Shown here: positions 15,761 to 25,030 of the stretch, in pieces
How positions within the stretch are numbered: position 1 is the stretch's first letter
How the letters are laid out: each line of letters starts with the position of its first letter
DNA from: JAPLJU01 sp036725345
Lineage (GTDB): Bacteria > Desulfobacterota > Syntrophia > Syntrophales > UBA2192
DNA: 64,000 bases
Assembly: GCA_036725345.1 (NCBI GenBank)
Contig: DAIMEJ010000005.1
Coordinates: forward strand, 1-64,000
Direction: 5' to 3'
Program-made: the position numbers and the translations under genes
The notes under the pieces: model-generated
Databases searched by the model: none
Told to the model about the DNA's origin: nothing
The model's input: only the letters and a program-made list of their open reading frames with translations

Positions 15761-18700
15761 GCTCCCCGACGCGAGGCAACGCCAGGCGGCCCTCGACACG
15801 ACGCGCAGCCATCACGTGGAAGCGCCGGCGGGATCGGGGAAAACACTGCTGCTCACCCTGCGATTCCTCAAGCTTCTCGGCGAAGTCCGGCACCCGGGGG
15901 AGATCATTGCCCTCACCTTCACGGACAAGGCGGCCGGGGAAATGCGCGATCGCATCATCCGCTATCTCAAGATGGCACGCGATTCGGCCACGCCCTCGGG
16001 GGAATTCGAGGCCGGGATTCTCGCACTGGCGGCGGGGGCCCTGAAAAAACAGGAACGCTTCCTCCCTATTCTGACTTCCTCGAACGGCCTCAACGTGATG
16101 ACCTTCCACAGCTTCTGCTACTACCTCGTCAAGAGGGCGCCCCTGGAAGCCGGGATCTCCCCCGACTGCGAGGTCCTCGGCGAACAGGACCTTCCGGTAT
16201 TCCTCGAGGAGGTTGTCCAGCGGGTGATGAAAAACCTTATCGAAGGGCCGAATAACCGGCCGGAGCGAAAAGCCCTGGAGGGGAGGCTCCTGGCTCACAA
16301 CAACACCTGGGTGGGGCTCAAGGAGGAACTGAAGGCGGTTATATCGAGCCGGGATCGCTTCGGGGATCTCATCCGTGAGATCAAAGAACCCTCCGCTTCC
16401 ACGGTGCGCGACACCCTGCAGAGAAGGATGAGGGCGACGGTGGAGGCCTTGCTCGAAAACCTCTCGAGGGGCTTTCACTCAAGCACCCTGGGCAGAAACT
16501 GGACACCTTTGATCGATCACCTGAAGTCCCGGTCGGCAAAGGCATGCTATCGGCTGCCGCCGTCCCCCCCGGGTACCGGATGGGAAGCTCTGCCGGCGTG
16601 GAGGGACCTTGCCGAAACCCTTCTCACCAAGGCGGGAAGGCCGAGAAAGTCCTTGGGCCCCGCCGGCGGTTTCTACGGCGGCTTCGGCAAGAGCCCCTGG
16701 GGAGAAATGATCGCAAATCTCGATGAGGACCTGTGCCGCGCGCTCCACGAGGTCCGTTTTCTCCCCGGGGGCAATGAGGAACCCACGGACGTGGAGGCGC
16801 TCAAGGACTTCATCCTCCTTTCCATCCACTGCATCGTCGCCTACGACCAGGCCTGCGCGCAGAGGCATGTCATGGACTTCATCGGCCTGGAGGACGCGGC
16901 GCTTCGCATCCTGAGGGAGGATGAACCGACGGATCTGCACCTTCACCTCGACTGCCGGGTGAGACATCTTCTCGTCGATGAATTCCAGGACACGAGCCGT
17001 AACCAGTGGAATCTCCTCCAGCGGCTCTGCAGCGGATGGGAGCCCGGCGACGGCCGCACGCTCTTCATCGTCGGAGATCCCAAGCAATCCATTTATGCGT
17101 TCCGCAAAGCCGAGGTCCGGCTCTTTATGGAAGCCCGGGAAGGTCTTCGCCTGCCGGGCCGGGGGCACCTGCCCCTCCAGTCCCTTTTGTTGAAAACCAA
17201 CTTCCGATCCCGCCGGCGGCTGATCGAATGGTGCAACGATCTCTTCGGAAACACGGTCATGGTCCGTCCCGATGCCGATGCGGACGAGGTCCCCTTCAGC
17301 ACCTCGGTCCCCGCACCGGGAGCCGCCAAAGAGGCAACGATATTCCTGAACCTTTTCACCGGCGACACGGAGACGGCCAAGGCGAAGGAGGCGACGTGGC
17401 TGGCGCGGGAAGCCAGGAAACTCATCGCGGAAACGGACGGGCGGAAATCGGTGGCCATCCTGCTTTTCACGAGAAACCGGCTTCACCGCTATCTCCAGGC
17501 CTTCAAGGCGGAAAGCATCCCCCTGCAGGTCAAGGAGGGGCTCCTTCTCGCGGAACGGCCGGAGGTCCTGCACCTGATGCAGATCGCCCGACTCATTGCG
17601 CGGCCTCATGACGACGTGGCATGGGCTTCCCTGATCCGCTCACCCTGGAATTGGTTCGGGCGCGATCTTCTGTACCGGGTTTCCCTCGAGGACCCTGTCG
17701 GCTGGCGGGACAAAATACTCGCCGCCGCGGAGCGGGAGCCGCAGATGAACGCCCTGCGACGGGCGATTGAACACGCTCTCCAGCGGGGCGGAAGGGATCC
17801 CCTCGGACAGGTCGTGCGGGATTTCTGGGAGATGCTCGACGGACCCAGGGTCACGGCCGCCCTTTACGGCATGGCGGGCATCGCGAATTGCCGACAGCTT
17901 TTCCAGGTGCTCGAGACCGTCGAACAGGGTGTCCCACAGGAGACGCTGACCCGTCTGGAGACACTTTTGAAGTCGCTCTATGAGCCTGTCGACCCTGTGA
18001 CCGCCCGCTCGCCCGTGACGATGATGACCGTCCACGGGGCCAAAGGCCTGGAGTTCGACATTGTCTTCATCCCCTTCCTGGACTGGCGCCCCCTGTCGAG
18101 CGGCGGACAGGTCCCGCCGGCCTATCTCCTGGAGAGAATGCCCGGCGCCTCAGGCCGGCATCTTGTGGCCATGGGAACGGACCGCCGGACGGGTGAGCCG
18201 ACACCGCTTTTTCGAATGCTGAAGAAATTTCAACAGGACCGCCGGATGGGGGAAGCGAAGCGGTTGTTTTACGTCGCGGCGACACGGGCCAGGGAGGCGC
18301 TCTTTCTGAGCGGCATTGCCGGGTTGAAAGACCGCGGGCTGAGGGCGGCTGGCGGAAGCCTCCTCGAGTGGGTGATGGATCACGAAAAAATCACGGGCAC
18401 CGAATTGGCAAACATTCAAAGTCAAGCAGCCAAAGCGGCTGACATCGCCGTCGACCCCGATTCGAAAGGGGATTTCCCCCCGGCACGAAAAACCGCATTT
18501 GTACCGCCCGAACCCCTTCCCTTACACGCGGAAAAAATACCCTATGTCATAGAAACACCCTCCACCGTCCACGGCGACAAAACCAAACTGACGGGCGAAG
18601 GCATTGGTCGGTCCCGCGAAAGCCCCTCGCTGGCCGCCCGCGGGATCGTCACACACAGGATCCTGAACCGGGTCATCGGCGGCGGGTCCAGGCCCTCCCG

Positions 18701-19133
18701 GGTTTCCGTCGAAAAAGCCCTGGCCCGAGAAGGGGTTGCCGGCGAATCGGTGACCCGTCTGGCGAAGGAAATCCTGGAGGAGGTTTCAGCCGTTTTACAG
18801 GATCCCATCGTCTCCCGCCTCCTCAAGAGGGAAATGCCTGTCCTCCGAAGTGAATGGGCCGTGGAGGATTCAGCGGCTGACAGGCGGATCCGCTCCGGCA
18901 TCCTCGATCTTGTCGCCTACGACGGAGCCTTCTGGTGGATCATCGACTTCAAGACATCGAAACCGCCGGACGGGAATATCGAAGACTTTGTGAATGGCCA
19001 GACAACGCTCTACAGACCGCAGATCGAGGCCTACCGTGTCATGCTGCAGAAAGTGGAAGGTGTTCGTGCGGAGAACATCAGGGCGGGGATTTACCTGACG
19101 GCGCTGAAACAATGGATCGAAATGAAATTTTAA
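15750..19133 (+). CDS. AddA-like UvrD/Rep helicase-nuclease
   Basis: The 1127-residue SF1A helicase/nuclease has Walker A HHVEAPAGSGKTLLLTLRFL near residue 24, IIALTFTDKAAGEMRDRI (motif Ia), VDEFQDTSRNQWNLLQRL (DEFQDT, motif II), FIVGDPKQSIYAFRKAE (motif III), and TVHGAKGLEFDIVFIPF and LFYVAATRAREALFLSG (motifs V and VI). The C-terminal PD-(D/E)XK nuclease is GILDLVAYDG ... IIDFKTSKP. The start at 15750 has AGGAGG at 15735-15740; an ATG at 15744 is too close to it. With the AddB-like partner it would unwind and resect DNA ends for RecA. Confidence 0.88.
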   Translation: MRPELPDARQRQAALDTTRSHHVEAPAGSGKTLLLTLRFLKLLGEVRHPGEIIALTFTDKAAGEMRDRIIRYLKMARDSATPSGEFEAGILALAAGALKKQERFLPILTSSNGLNVMTFHSFCYYLVKRAPLEAGISPDCEVLGEQDLPVFLEEVVQRVMKNLIEGPNNRPERKALEGRLLAHNNTWVGLKEELKAVISSRDRFGDLIREIKEPSASTVRDTLQRRMRATVEALLENLSRGFHSSTLGRNWTPLIDHLKSRSAKACYRLPPSPPGTGWEALPAWRDLAETLLTKAGRPRKSLGPAGGFYGGFGKSPWGEMIANLDEDLCRALHEVRFLPGGNEEPTDVEALKDFILLSIHCIVAYDQACAQRHVMDFIGLEDAALRILREDEPTDLHLHLDCRVRHLLVDEFQDTSRNQWNLLQRLCSGWEPGDGRTLFIVGDPKQSIYAFRKAEVRLFMEAREGLRLPGRGHLPLQSLLLKTNFRSRRRLIEWCNDLFGNTVMVRPDADADEVPFSTSVPAPGAAKEATIFLNLFTGDTETAKAKEATWLAREARKLIAETDGRKSVAILLFTRNRLHRYLQAFKAESIPLQVKEGLLLAERPEVLHLMQIARLIARPHDDVAWASLIRSPWNWFGRDLLYRVSLEDPVGWRDKILAAAEREPQMNALRRAIEHALQRGGRDPLGQVVRDFWEMLDGPRVTAALYGMAGIANCRQLFQVLETVEQGVPQETLTRLETLLKSLYEPVDPVTARSPVTMMTVHGAKGLEFDIVFIPFLDWRPLSSGGQVPPAYLLERMPGASGRHLVAMGTDRRTGEPTPLFRMLKKFQQDRRMGEAKRLFYVAATRAREALFLSGIAGLKDRGLRAAGGSLLEWVMDHEKITGTELANIQSQAAKAADIAVDPDSKGDFPPARKTAFVPPEPLPLHAEKIPYVIETPSTVHGDKTKLTGEGIGRSRESPSLAARGIVTHRILNRVIGGGSRPSRVSVEKALAREGVAGESVTRLAKEILEEVSAVLQDPIVSRLLKREMPVLRSEWAVEDSAADRRIRSGILDLVAYDGAFWWIIDFKTSKPPDGNIEDFVNGQTTLYRPQIEAYRVMLQKVEGVRAENIRAGIYLTALKQWIEMKF

Positions 19134-19652
19134 TATTAAATTGTTGAAAATACTCATGATCCAAGTTTGCCCCCTTCGTAGGCAAATTGGTGAAATGCCT
19201 TTTCCGAACAGCACTTATGAGCTTTTTCAACAGAAATATCCACAAACATTCCACAGGCACTGTGTATAGGAGGAACGCTAAAAATAGTGCAATAATAGCA
19301 ATGGTTTATCAACAAATTTTTCGCCGAAAAACCCGAAGAGAGAAAGACGAGAACAGCCCTTGATTTTCCCGTCCCTTTTCCGTGAAAGGAAAGGCGTGTC
19401 TGCCTTTCATGACCGGCGGCATTAAAGATCATTGCCCCCCAGTCATCTTCACAGTCTCACACTAATATTGCACCGCAGCCATTGATTTTGACGGCTGATC
19501 ATCCTCGGGGATGGAGGTTGTTCACAACTCAAAAACTGCCTGGAAATACCTCTTTGCGCACATAAACACTTTTTCCGCAGATGTGACATCGTGCGGAGCG
19601 GGAACACGTGGGTATTAACATTCATTTTTTGGCCATTCTGCGCCGCGGGGTG
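19134..19652. other. About 520-bp intergenic region with no supported gene
   Basis: No convincing coding frame or RNA was recognised. The stretch is less GC-rich than its surroundings and holds four words close to the DnaA box consensus: ATATCCACA at 19236, CATTCCACA at 19247, TTATCAACA at 19306 and TTGTTCACA at 19518. Confidence 0.5.
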
Positions 19653-19680
19653 TTGACAAATTCGAATTGGCGGTTACTAT
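19653..19680 (+). promoter_or_regulatory. Sigma-70 type promoter of the sigma-region-4 protein gene
   Basis: TTGACA at 19653-19658 and TACTAT at 19675-19680 are separated by 16 bases, 36 bases before the ATG at 19716. Confidence 0.7.
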
Positions 19681-19715
19681 AAGGGCAAAACTCCCATGGG
19701 CGGCTTGGTCTATCT

Positions 19716-19991
19716 ATGTACAAATGCAAGAAAAAAATTATTTTCATAACGGATCCGTGTGCCGACACGACCTGTGAGTGGTGGCTTAAAAACGAGATGT
19801 TCTGCAATTGCACCTGGGTGGCGTGCAATTACGGTCCCTTCACACTTGAAGAGGTCGGTGAGATGATGGGTGTAACCCGCGAAAGAATCAGGCAGATTGA
19901 AGCGAAGGCATTGAGAAAGCTGCAGCACAAAAAGAGACGTGATCAGCTGAAGGATTTTGCATCTCCGAATTACGAGAAGGAATTGCTTTGA
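19716..19991 (+). CDS. Cysteine-rich stand-alone sigma-70 region 4-like protein
   Basis: The 91-residue protein has two parts. Residues 4-37 carry six cysteines (4, 15, 20, 30, 32, 37) with tryptophans in CEWWLKNEMFCNCTWVAC, suggesting a metal or redox site. Residues about 42-72 read FTLEEVGEMMGVTRERIRQI, a textbook sigma-70 region 4.2 helix-turn-helix. No region 2 or 3 is present, so it cannot be a full sigma factor; it may bind -35-like DNA or RNA polymerase. It is monocistronic with its own promoter. Function is unknown. Confidence 0.8.
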   Translation: MYKCKKKIIFITDPCADTTCEWWLKNEMFCNCTWVACNYGPFTLEEVGEMMGVTRERIRQIEAKALRKLQHKKRRDQLKDFASPNYEKELL

Positions 19992-20053
19992 GATTCCGGG
20001 GGCGCGCCGGCTGTCGATGAACGGAAAGCTTCCTCTGCTGCGGCAGGGGAGGC

Positions 20054-20821
20054 TTATTTTTTCTTTTTCTTCTTCATTTCTTCCAGCACTTTGTTCATGT
20101 TGTCCCTGCTCTCCGACCGGGAGAAAAGAAGTGCTGAAATCTCGAATTCATGTTCCAGGGCGGATTTCCTGTCCAGCCTGGGCACCACGTCCGAAACCTT
20201 TTTCACCGCTTCGATGGCCTTCGGCAGTCTCTTGGCCAGTTCCCTTGCGATGGTCTTCGCCTCCTCCATAAAAGTATCGGGGGAAGCCACCTTGTTGACC
20301 AAGCCGATCCTCAGGGCCTCTTTCGCCCCGATTGGCTCCCCGAGCATCGTAATCTCCTTCGCCTTGGCCATGCCGACGATGCGGCTGAGAGGGCCGAAGA
20401 GGGGGTTGAGCCCGAACTTGAGTTCCGGGTGACCGAAGATGGCACTTTCCGAGGCGACGATCATGTCGCAGACGCTCGCGAGGTTGAACCCGCCACCCAG
20501 GGCGATACCCCCCACCGCGGCAATGACAGGCTTCGGAAATGCATATATTTTTTGAAGGTACCGGCTGACGGCTTTGAAATAATCGTCGACTTGATCCTTC
20601 GTGAGGGCCGCCATCTCGTTCAAGTCCATGCCTGCCGAGAAGACGTACTCCCCCCCCGTCAACACCACCGCACGGACGGATTCGTCCCTCTCGAGTTCGA
20701 TAAAGCAGGCCTCGAGCTCCTTTTTCATTTCCCTCGTCAGGGCGTTCATCTCTTTCGCGCGGTTGAGGGTCACAACGGCATAACCCTCCTGCCTGGACAC
20801 AAGGACCGTCCTGTAGTTCAT
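20054..20821 (-). CDS. Enoyl-CoA hydratase/isomerase family protein
   Basis: The 255-residue crotonase-fold protein has VTLNRAKEMNALTREM, the first oxyanion-hole segment EYVFSAGMDLNEM and the second, AAVGGIALGGGFNLASVCDM. It also has SAIFGHPELKFGLNPLFG with the conserved second Glu. The first catalytic Glu of hydratases (GGGxEL) is Asn here (GGGFNL), so it may be an isomerase, hydrolase or decarboxylating variant. The lysine-rich C-terminus MKKKKKK is unusual. It sits 16 bases after ihfB on the same strand. Confidence 0.88.
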   Translation of the reverse strand: MNYRTVLVSRQEGYAVVTLNRAKEMNALTREMKKELEACFIELERDESVRAVVLTGGEYVFSAGMDLNEMAALTKDQVDDYFKAVSRYLQKIYAFPKPVIAAVGGIALGGGFNLASVCDMIVASESAIFGHPELKFGLNPLFGPLSRIVGMAKAKEITMLGEPIGAKEALRIGLVNKVASPDTFMEEAKTIARELAKRLPKAIEAVKKVSDVVPRLDRKSALEHEFEISALLFSRSESRDNMNKVLEEMKKKKKK

Positions 20822-20837
20822 AGATATTCCAAGCCCC

Positions 20838-21122
20838 TCATTTCGGGTAATCCACGGTTTTCTTGAGTTCCTTTCCCACCTTGAAGAAGGGGAATTTCTT
20901 CACCGGGACGTCCACGCCCGTACCCGTCTTGGGGTTTCTGCCCCTGCGCGGCCGTCTCGTCCTCACGGTGAAATTGCCGAAACCCCGGATCTCGATGCGC
21001 TCACCTCGTTTCATGGCATCCGTCATTGCGTTGAACATAATATCTACGGCATAAGCCAGATCCTTTTTGGAGTAATCCCGAAGCCTCTCGTAAAGTTTTT
21101 CCGCTAAATCTTTTTTCGTCAT
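20838..21122 (-). CDS. ihfB: Integration host factor / HU family DNA-binding protein
   Basis: The 94-residue protein is of the HU/IHF fold. The signature GERIEIRGFGNFTVRTRRPR is followed by GRNPKTGTGVDVPVKKFPFF, with the intercalating proline in NPKTG, and it fits IHF-beta better than HU. It bends DNA in replication, recombination and transcription. In many Proteobacteria the IHF-beta gene follows rpsA; here sppA lies between them. Confidence 0.88.
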   Translation of the reverse strand: MTKKDLAEKLYERLRDYSKKDLAYAVDIMFNAMTDAMKRGERIEIRGFGNFTVRTRRPRRGRNPKTGTGVDVPVKKFPFFKVGKELKKTVDYPK

Positions 21123-21128
21123 TTGGAA

Positions 21129-22019
21129 TCAGTCCCCTGTCGTTTGATATAGATAACTGAAGCCAACGCCTTCTTCCATCAGCTCCCTCTTCAGGACGGA
21201 CACCATTTCCTCCAGCATGTACCTCCAGACCGTGAAGCGCTCCTCCTTCGGATAGATGAGCTCGGGTTTTCCCTCGATGCCGGTGAGCTTGGCGGCCACG
21301 TCGGCCGCAAACTCAATGTCACCGAGATAATCCACCAGGCCGAGCTGCAGCGCCTGGCGGCCCGTCATGATGCGGCCGTCCGCGATTTCCTTCAGCTTCT
21401 CCTTCGGCAAGCCACGGCTCGTCGATACCGTGTCCAGAAACTGGTCGTGGATGTCGTCGAGCACGCCCTGGAGCAGCGCCTTCTCCTCGGGAGACATATC
21501 CCGGAACGGGGAACCGGTATCCTTGTATCGTCCGCTCTTGATGACCGACGATTTGAGTCCGATCTTCTTGAAAAGATCCTGCACGTTCGTGAAATGCATG
21601 ATCACGCCGATGCTCCCCGTGACCGTTCCGGGGTTGGCCACGATCTTGTCGGCGGCGCATGCGACGTAATAGCCGCCCGAGGCCGCCATGGAACCCATGG
21701 ACACAACGACCTTTTTCTTTTGCTTCACCGACTGGACCTTTTCGTAGATCTCCTGTGCCGGCGTCACGCCGCCGCCCGGGGATTCTATTCGCAGCACAAT
21801 GGCCTTGATGCCCTCGTCCCTGGCGTACTTCTCGAGCTGGTTGAGAACCGCCTTGGAATCCAGGATCATCCCCTTCAGAACGACAACGCCGACCTTGTCC
21901 CTCAGGGAAAAGGCCGGTTTCTCTCCCGTCAGCGAGGCCATGCCGTAGACGAACAGAAAAAACAGGACCCCGATCAGGCAAAGCAGGAGAATCCCGAGCA
22001 GAACTGGATGTTTTCTCAT
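21129..22019 (-). CDS. sppA: Signal peptide peptidase SppA (short form)
   Basis: The 296-residue protein has one N-terminal membrane segment (PVLLGILLLCLIGVLFFLFV) and a single S49 peptidase domain. VLRIESPGGGVTPAQEIYEK is the first conserved block, VVVSMGSMAASGGYYVACAA holds the nucleophilic Ser, and VIKSGRYKDTGSPFR holds the general-base Lys. It degrades cleaved signal peptides in the membrane. The length fits the short bacterial SppA rather than the 600-residue E. coli form. It lies between rpsA and ihfB with gaps of 30 and 6 bases. Confidence 0.93.
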   Translation of the reverse strand: MRKHPVLLGILLLCLIGVLFFLFVYGMASLTGEKPAFSLRDKVGVVVLKGMILDSKAVLNQLEKYARDEGIKAIVLRIESPGGGVTPAQEIYEKVQSVKQKKKVVVSMGSMAASGGYYVACAADKIVANPGTVTGSIGVIMHFTNVQDLFKKIGLKSSVIKSGRYKDTGSPFRDMSPEEKALLQGVLDDIHDQFLDTVSTSRGLPKEKLKEIADGRIMTGRQALQLGLVDYLGDIEFAADVAAKLTGIEGKPELIYPKEERFTVWRYMLEEMVSVLKRELMEEGVGFSYLYQTTGD

Positions 22020-22049
22020 GTTTGAAACCCGAAAAGCTGCGGCAGGGGC

Positions 22050-23786
22050 TTACACGTCGGTGATTTTGACGTCCGCCAGGACCTTGCCCAGATTGGAAGT
22101 GACGCTCTCTTTGTTGTTGATATACACCTTGGTCGGTGAGGATTGGTCCGTGTTCGACTCGTAATCCCGGATGCTCAAGCGGATCTTCCTGGCCTTCGGA
22201 TCGACATTCTTGACCACGGCCGTGACCGTGTCGCCCACAGCAAAGAGTTCCGAGGCCGACTTGACCCTCCTCGTGCTCAGCTCCGAAATGTGAACCAGGC
22301 CTTCGATGCCGTCTTCGACTTCCACGAAGACACCGAAATCGGTGATGTTGGTCACCTTGCCGGTGACAACGGAACCGACACCGTGCCGGATGCCGAACTC
22401 TTCCCAGGGATTGGTTTCAAGCTGCTTGATACCGAGTGAAAACTTCTCGTTCTCGGCATCCACGTTGAGGACTACGGCCTCAACCTCCTGGCCTTTCCTG
22501 TATACTTCCGACGGATGCTTGATCCGCTGTTTCCAGGATATGTCGGATACGTGAACCAGGCCGTCGATTCCCTCTTCCACCCCGATGAAGATGCCGAAGT
22601 CGGTGACGTTTCTGACCTTTCCCTTGATGACCGTCCCGGCGGGATATTTCTGCTTCAGCGCAATCCAGGGGTTGGGCGTTGTCTGCTTCAGGCCGAGGGA
22701 GATGCGTTTGTTTTCGGGACTGACGTCCAGAACCATGACCGATACCTGGTCCCCGACGGAAAGGACCTTCGAGGGATGTTTGATTTCCCGGGTCCAGAAC
22801 ATCTCGGAGACATGAACGAGCCCCTCGACGCCCGGCTCGAGTTCCACGAAGGCGCCGTAATCCACAATGCTCACCACTTTCCCCTCGATCATGGCCCCCA
22901 CGGGATAACGTTCCCGAATCGTATCCCACGGATTTGCCGACAACTGTTTGAGTCCCAGCGACACCCGCTCCTTCTCCCGGTCGAACGAGAGCACCTTGAC
23001 CCTGATCTTCTCCCCGCGGTTGAAGGCGTCCGACGGGCGGGTGACCTTGCCCCAGGATATGTCGGTGATGTGAAGAAGTCCGTCGATGCCGCCCAGATCG
23101 ATGAATATACCGTAATCGGTGATGTTCTTGATGACACCCTCCATCACCTTCCCTTCCTCGATGATTTCCAGAAGCTTCTTGCGCTCCTCACCCCGCTCCG
23201 CCTCCAGGATGGCTCTTCTGGAGAGAACGACATTGTTTCGTTCACGGTCGTATTTGATGATGTTGAACAGACAGGACTGACCGACAAAGCGGTCCAGATC
23301 CTTCACGGGACGAACATCCACCTGGGAACCGGGAAGGAACGCAGGAATGCCGATGTCCACGGAAAGACCCCCCTTGACCCGCTCGACGATGGTGCCCTTG
23401 ACGGGTATATTGCTCTGGTGGGCTTGGATGATCTTGTCCCAGACTTTTATGCGAGCCGCCTTGTTTCTTGAGAGAATGAGTTCCCCTTCTTCATTTCGCC
23501 GCTCAACGAGGACTTCTATTTCGTCCCCGACTTCGACGCCCACACCCCCCTGATCGTCTTTGAATTCCACGGCCGGGATCTGACCCTCCATCTTGGATCC
23601 CACATCCACCATGACGACATCATTGTTGATCTGAACGACGCGGCCCCTGACAATTTCCCCCCTGCGTATATCCTGAAGGCTCTGCTCATAGAGCTCCTTA
23701 AATACCATTTCCTCTTCTTTGTCCGCCGGCTTCGGCTCCTTCCCTGACGATTCCGGATTGATTTTGTTGTTGACATCGTTGACCAT
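22050..23786 (-). CDS. rpsA: 30S ribosomal protein S1
   Basis: The 578-residue protein has six S1 (OB-fold) repeats with periodic blocks such as GIFIDLGGIDGLLHITDISW, GAFVELEPGVEGLVHVSEMF, GIFIGVEEGIDGLVHVSDIS and GVFVEVEDGIEGLVHISELS, each followed by ENKRISLGLKQ-like ends. The N-terminal repeats are the degenerate ribosome-binding ones (FKELYEQSLQDIRRGEIVRG). S1 loads mRNA onto the 30S subunit. It follows cmk, a conserved order. Confidence 0.96.
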   Translation of the reverse strand: MVNDVNNKINPESSGKEPKPADKEEEMVFKELYEQSLQDIRRGEIVRGRVVQINNDVVMVDVGSKMEGQIPAVEFKDDQGGVGVEVGDEIEVLVERRNEEGELILSRNKAARIKVWDKIIQAHQSNIPVKGTIVERVKGGLSVDIGIPAFLPGSQVDVRPVKDLDRFVGQSCLFNIIKYDRERNNVVLSRRAILEAERGEERKKLLEIIEEGKVMEGVIKNITDYGIFIDLGGIDGLLHITDISWGKVTRPSDAFNRGEKIRVKVLSFDREKERVSLGLKQLSANPWDTIRERYPVGAMIEGKVVSIVDYGAFVELEPGVEGLVHVSEMFWTREIKHPSKVLSVGDQVSVMVLDVSPENKRISLGLKQTTPNPWIALKQKYPAGTVIKGKVRNVTDFGIFIGVEEGIDGLVHVSDISWKQRIKHPSEVYRKGQEVEAVVLNVDAENEKFSLGIKQLETNPWEEFGIRHGVGSVVTGKVTNITDFGVFVEVEDGIEGLVHISELSTRRVKSASELFAVGDTVTAVVKNVDPKARKIRLSIRDYESNTDQSSPTKVYINNKESVTSNLGKVLADVKITDV

Positions 23787-23908
23787 GAAACAATACCCCC
23801 TTATTTTGAACTCGCATCAAACCTAGAGCACGTAACACACTGATGACAAAATATCAAGCGATTTAACCTAAAATGGAAAGCCGGAATTTCTTTGCAAATT
23901 CGAGTGGT

Positions 23909-24580
23909 TCATTTTTCCCGCTCGATGATTTTCAACATTCTTTCGATCACCTCGGACGGCGTCAGGTCCGACGAATCAATCAAAATCGACCCTTCGGCGG
24001 GCCGCAAGGGAGCCACCTCCCGATCCGTGTCCTGACGGTCCCTCCGGATCACCTCCTCGCGGACGTCCTCGAGGGGCATGCCTTGACCCTTTGCGACCAA
24101 TTCCAGATATCGCCGGTGGCTGCGTTCCTCCACGCCGGCCGTCAGAAAAAATTTGAAGTCCGCAGCGGGGAAAACCACGGTTCCCATGTCCCTTCCCTCC
24201 GCCACGACGGCGCCTTTCCCGCCGGCTTTTCGCTGCAGCAGAAGAAGGGCCTTCCGAACGGCCGGAAAAGCGGAGATTTTTGACGCCATCATGCTCATTT
24301 CCGGTGTGCGGATCCGGTCCGAGACATCTTCGCCGTCCACGCAGACTTTCATGACGCCATCCTGATTCCGCACATGGATGCGGATCCGGCCGCACAGGTT
24401 TTTCAACCCGTCACCGTCGTCAGGTCGAATTCCGTTCCTGGCAGCGCTGTAGGCCACGGCCCGGTAGAGAGCCCCCGTGTCCAGATAGGCGTAAGAGAGC
24501 CTCTCCGCCAGCATCCGGCTGACGGTACTCTTTCCCGAACCGGCGGGCCCGTCCACGGTGATCACGAAGCGTCGATTCAA
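23909..24580 (-). CDS. cmk: Cytidylate kinase
   Basis: The ~223-residue NMP kinase has the P-loop VITVDGPAGSGKSTVSRMLA near the N-terminus, YLDTGALYRAVAY, GAVVAEGRDMGTVVFPAADF and RRDRQDTDREVAPLRPA. It phosphorylates CMP and dCMP. Two starts are possible: a GTG at 24595, or a TTG at 24580 with GGAGG seven bases before it, which I prefer (MNRRFVITVDG). It overlaps the VanZ-like gene by four bases and precedes rpsA. Confidence 0.92.
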   Translation of the reverse strand: MNRRFVITVDGPAGSGKSTVSRMLAERLSYAYLDTGALYRAVAYSAARNGIRPDDGDGLKNLCGRIRIHVRNQDGVMKVCVDGEDVSDRIRTPEMSMMASKISAFPAVRKALLLLQRKAGGKGAVVAEGRDMGTVVFPAADFKFFLTAGVEERSHRRYLELVAKGQGMPLEDVREEVIRRDRQDTDREVAPLRPAEGSILIDSSDLTPSEVIERMLKIIEREK

Positions 24581-24996
24581 CTCTCCGCCTCCCACTCCAA
24601 ATGGTCCTCAAAAGCCTTCAGAAGACCGACACGGAATCTCATGGGGCGATACAGCGCGGCGGCCAGAAGGACCCCAAGGGTGTCAAAGAGGACGTCATAG
24701 AGACTCGCGGTTCTGCCCGGCACGAAAGACTGGTGAAATTCGTCGGATGCCGCGTAGGCTGTTCCGGCGACCAGCGCAAGAAGGACCGCCCAACGCCGGA
24801 TGAACCGCCCTGGAGATGTCGCAAAGACCCTCATGATCAGGTAGCCGAAGATGAAATACTCAAGCGCGTGCAGCAGCTTGTCGGCGCCGACGACCTCCGA
24901 GAGAATTTCGGGCGTCTTTGAAAGCGATGAAAGGGCGAAGATAAGCGTCGCAAACACCACGGCGGGCAGATGATAACGGACAAACCTCTTCTTCAT
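24577..24996 (-). CDS. VanZ family membrane protein
   Basis: The 139-residue protein has about four hydrophobic segments. The VanZ-family motif SDEFHQSFVPGRTASLYDVL lies near residue 85, with KLLHALEYFIFGYL in the second helix. VanZ was first linked to teicoplanin resistance; most genomic members are of unknown function. It is upstream of cmk and translationally coupled to it. Confidence 0.85.
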   Translation of the reverse strand: MKKRFVRYHLPAVVFATLIFALSSLSKTPEILSEVVGADKLLHALEYFIFGYLIMRVFATSPGRFIRRWAVLLALVAGTAYAASDEFHQSFVPGRTASLYDVLFDTLGVLLAAALYRPMRFRVGLLKAFEDHLEWEAES

Positions 24997-25030
24997 GGGT
25001 GATGATGTCGGTACCTCCGATCCGTCTGAT

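Noticed and set aside
16479..17609. 376-codon minus-strand frame inside the AddA-like gene
   Set aside because: The plus strand carries all helicase motifs; the antisense frame is a shadow.
19236..19526. Chromosomal replication origin
   Set aside because: DnaA-box-like words are imperfect and no dnaA, dnaN, gidA or parA gene is nearby; kept only as a weak observation.
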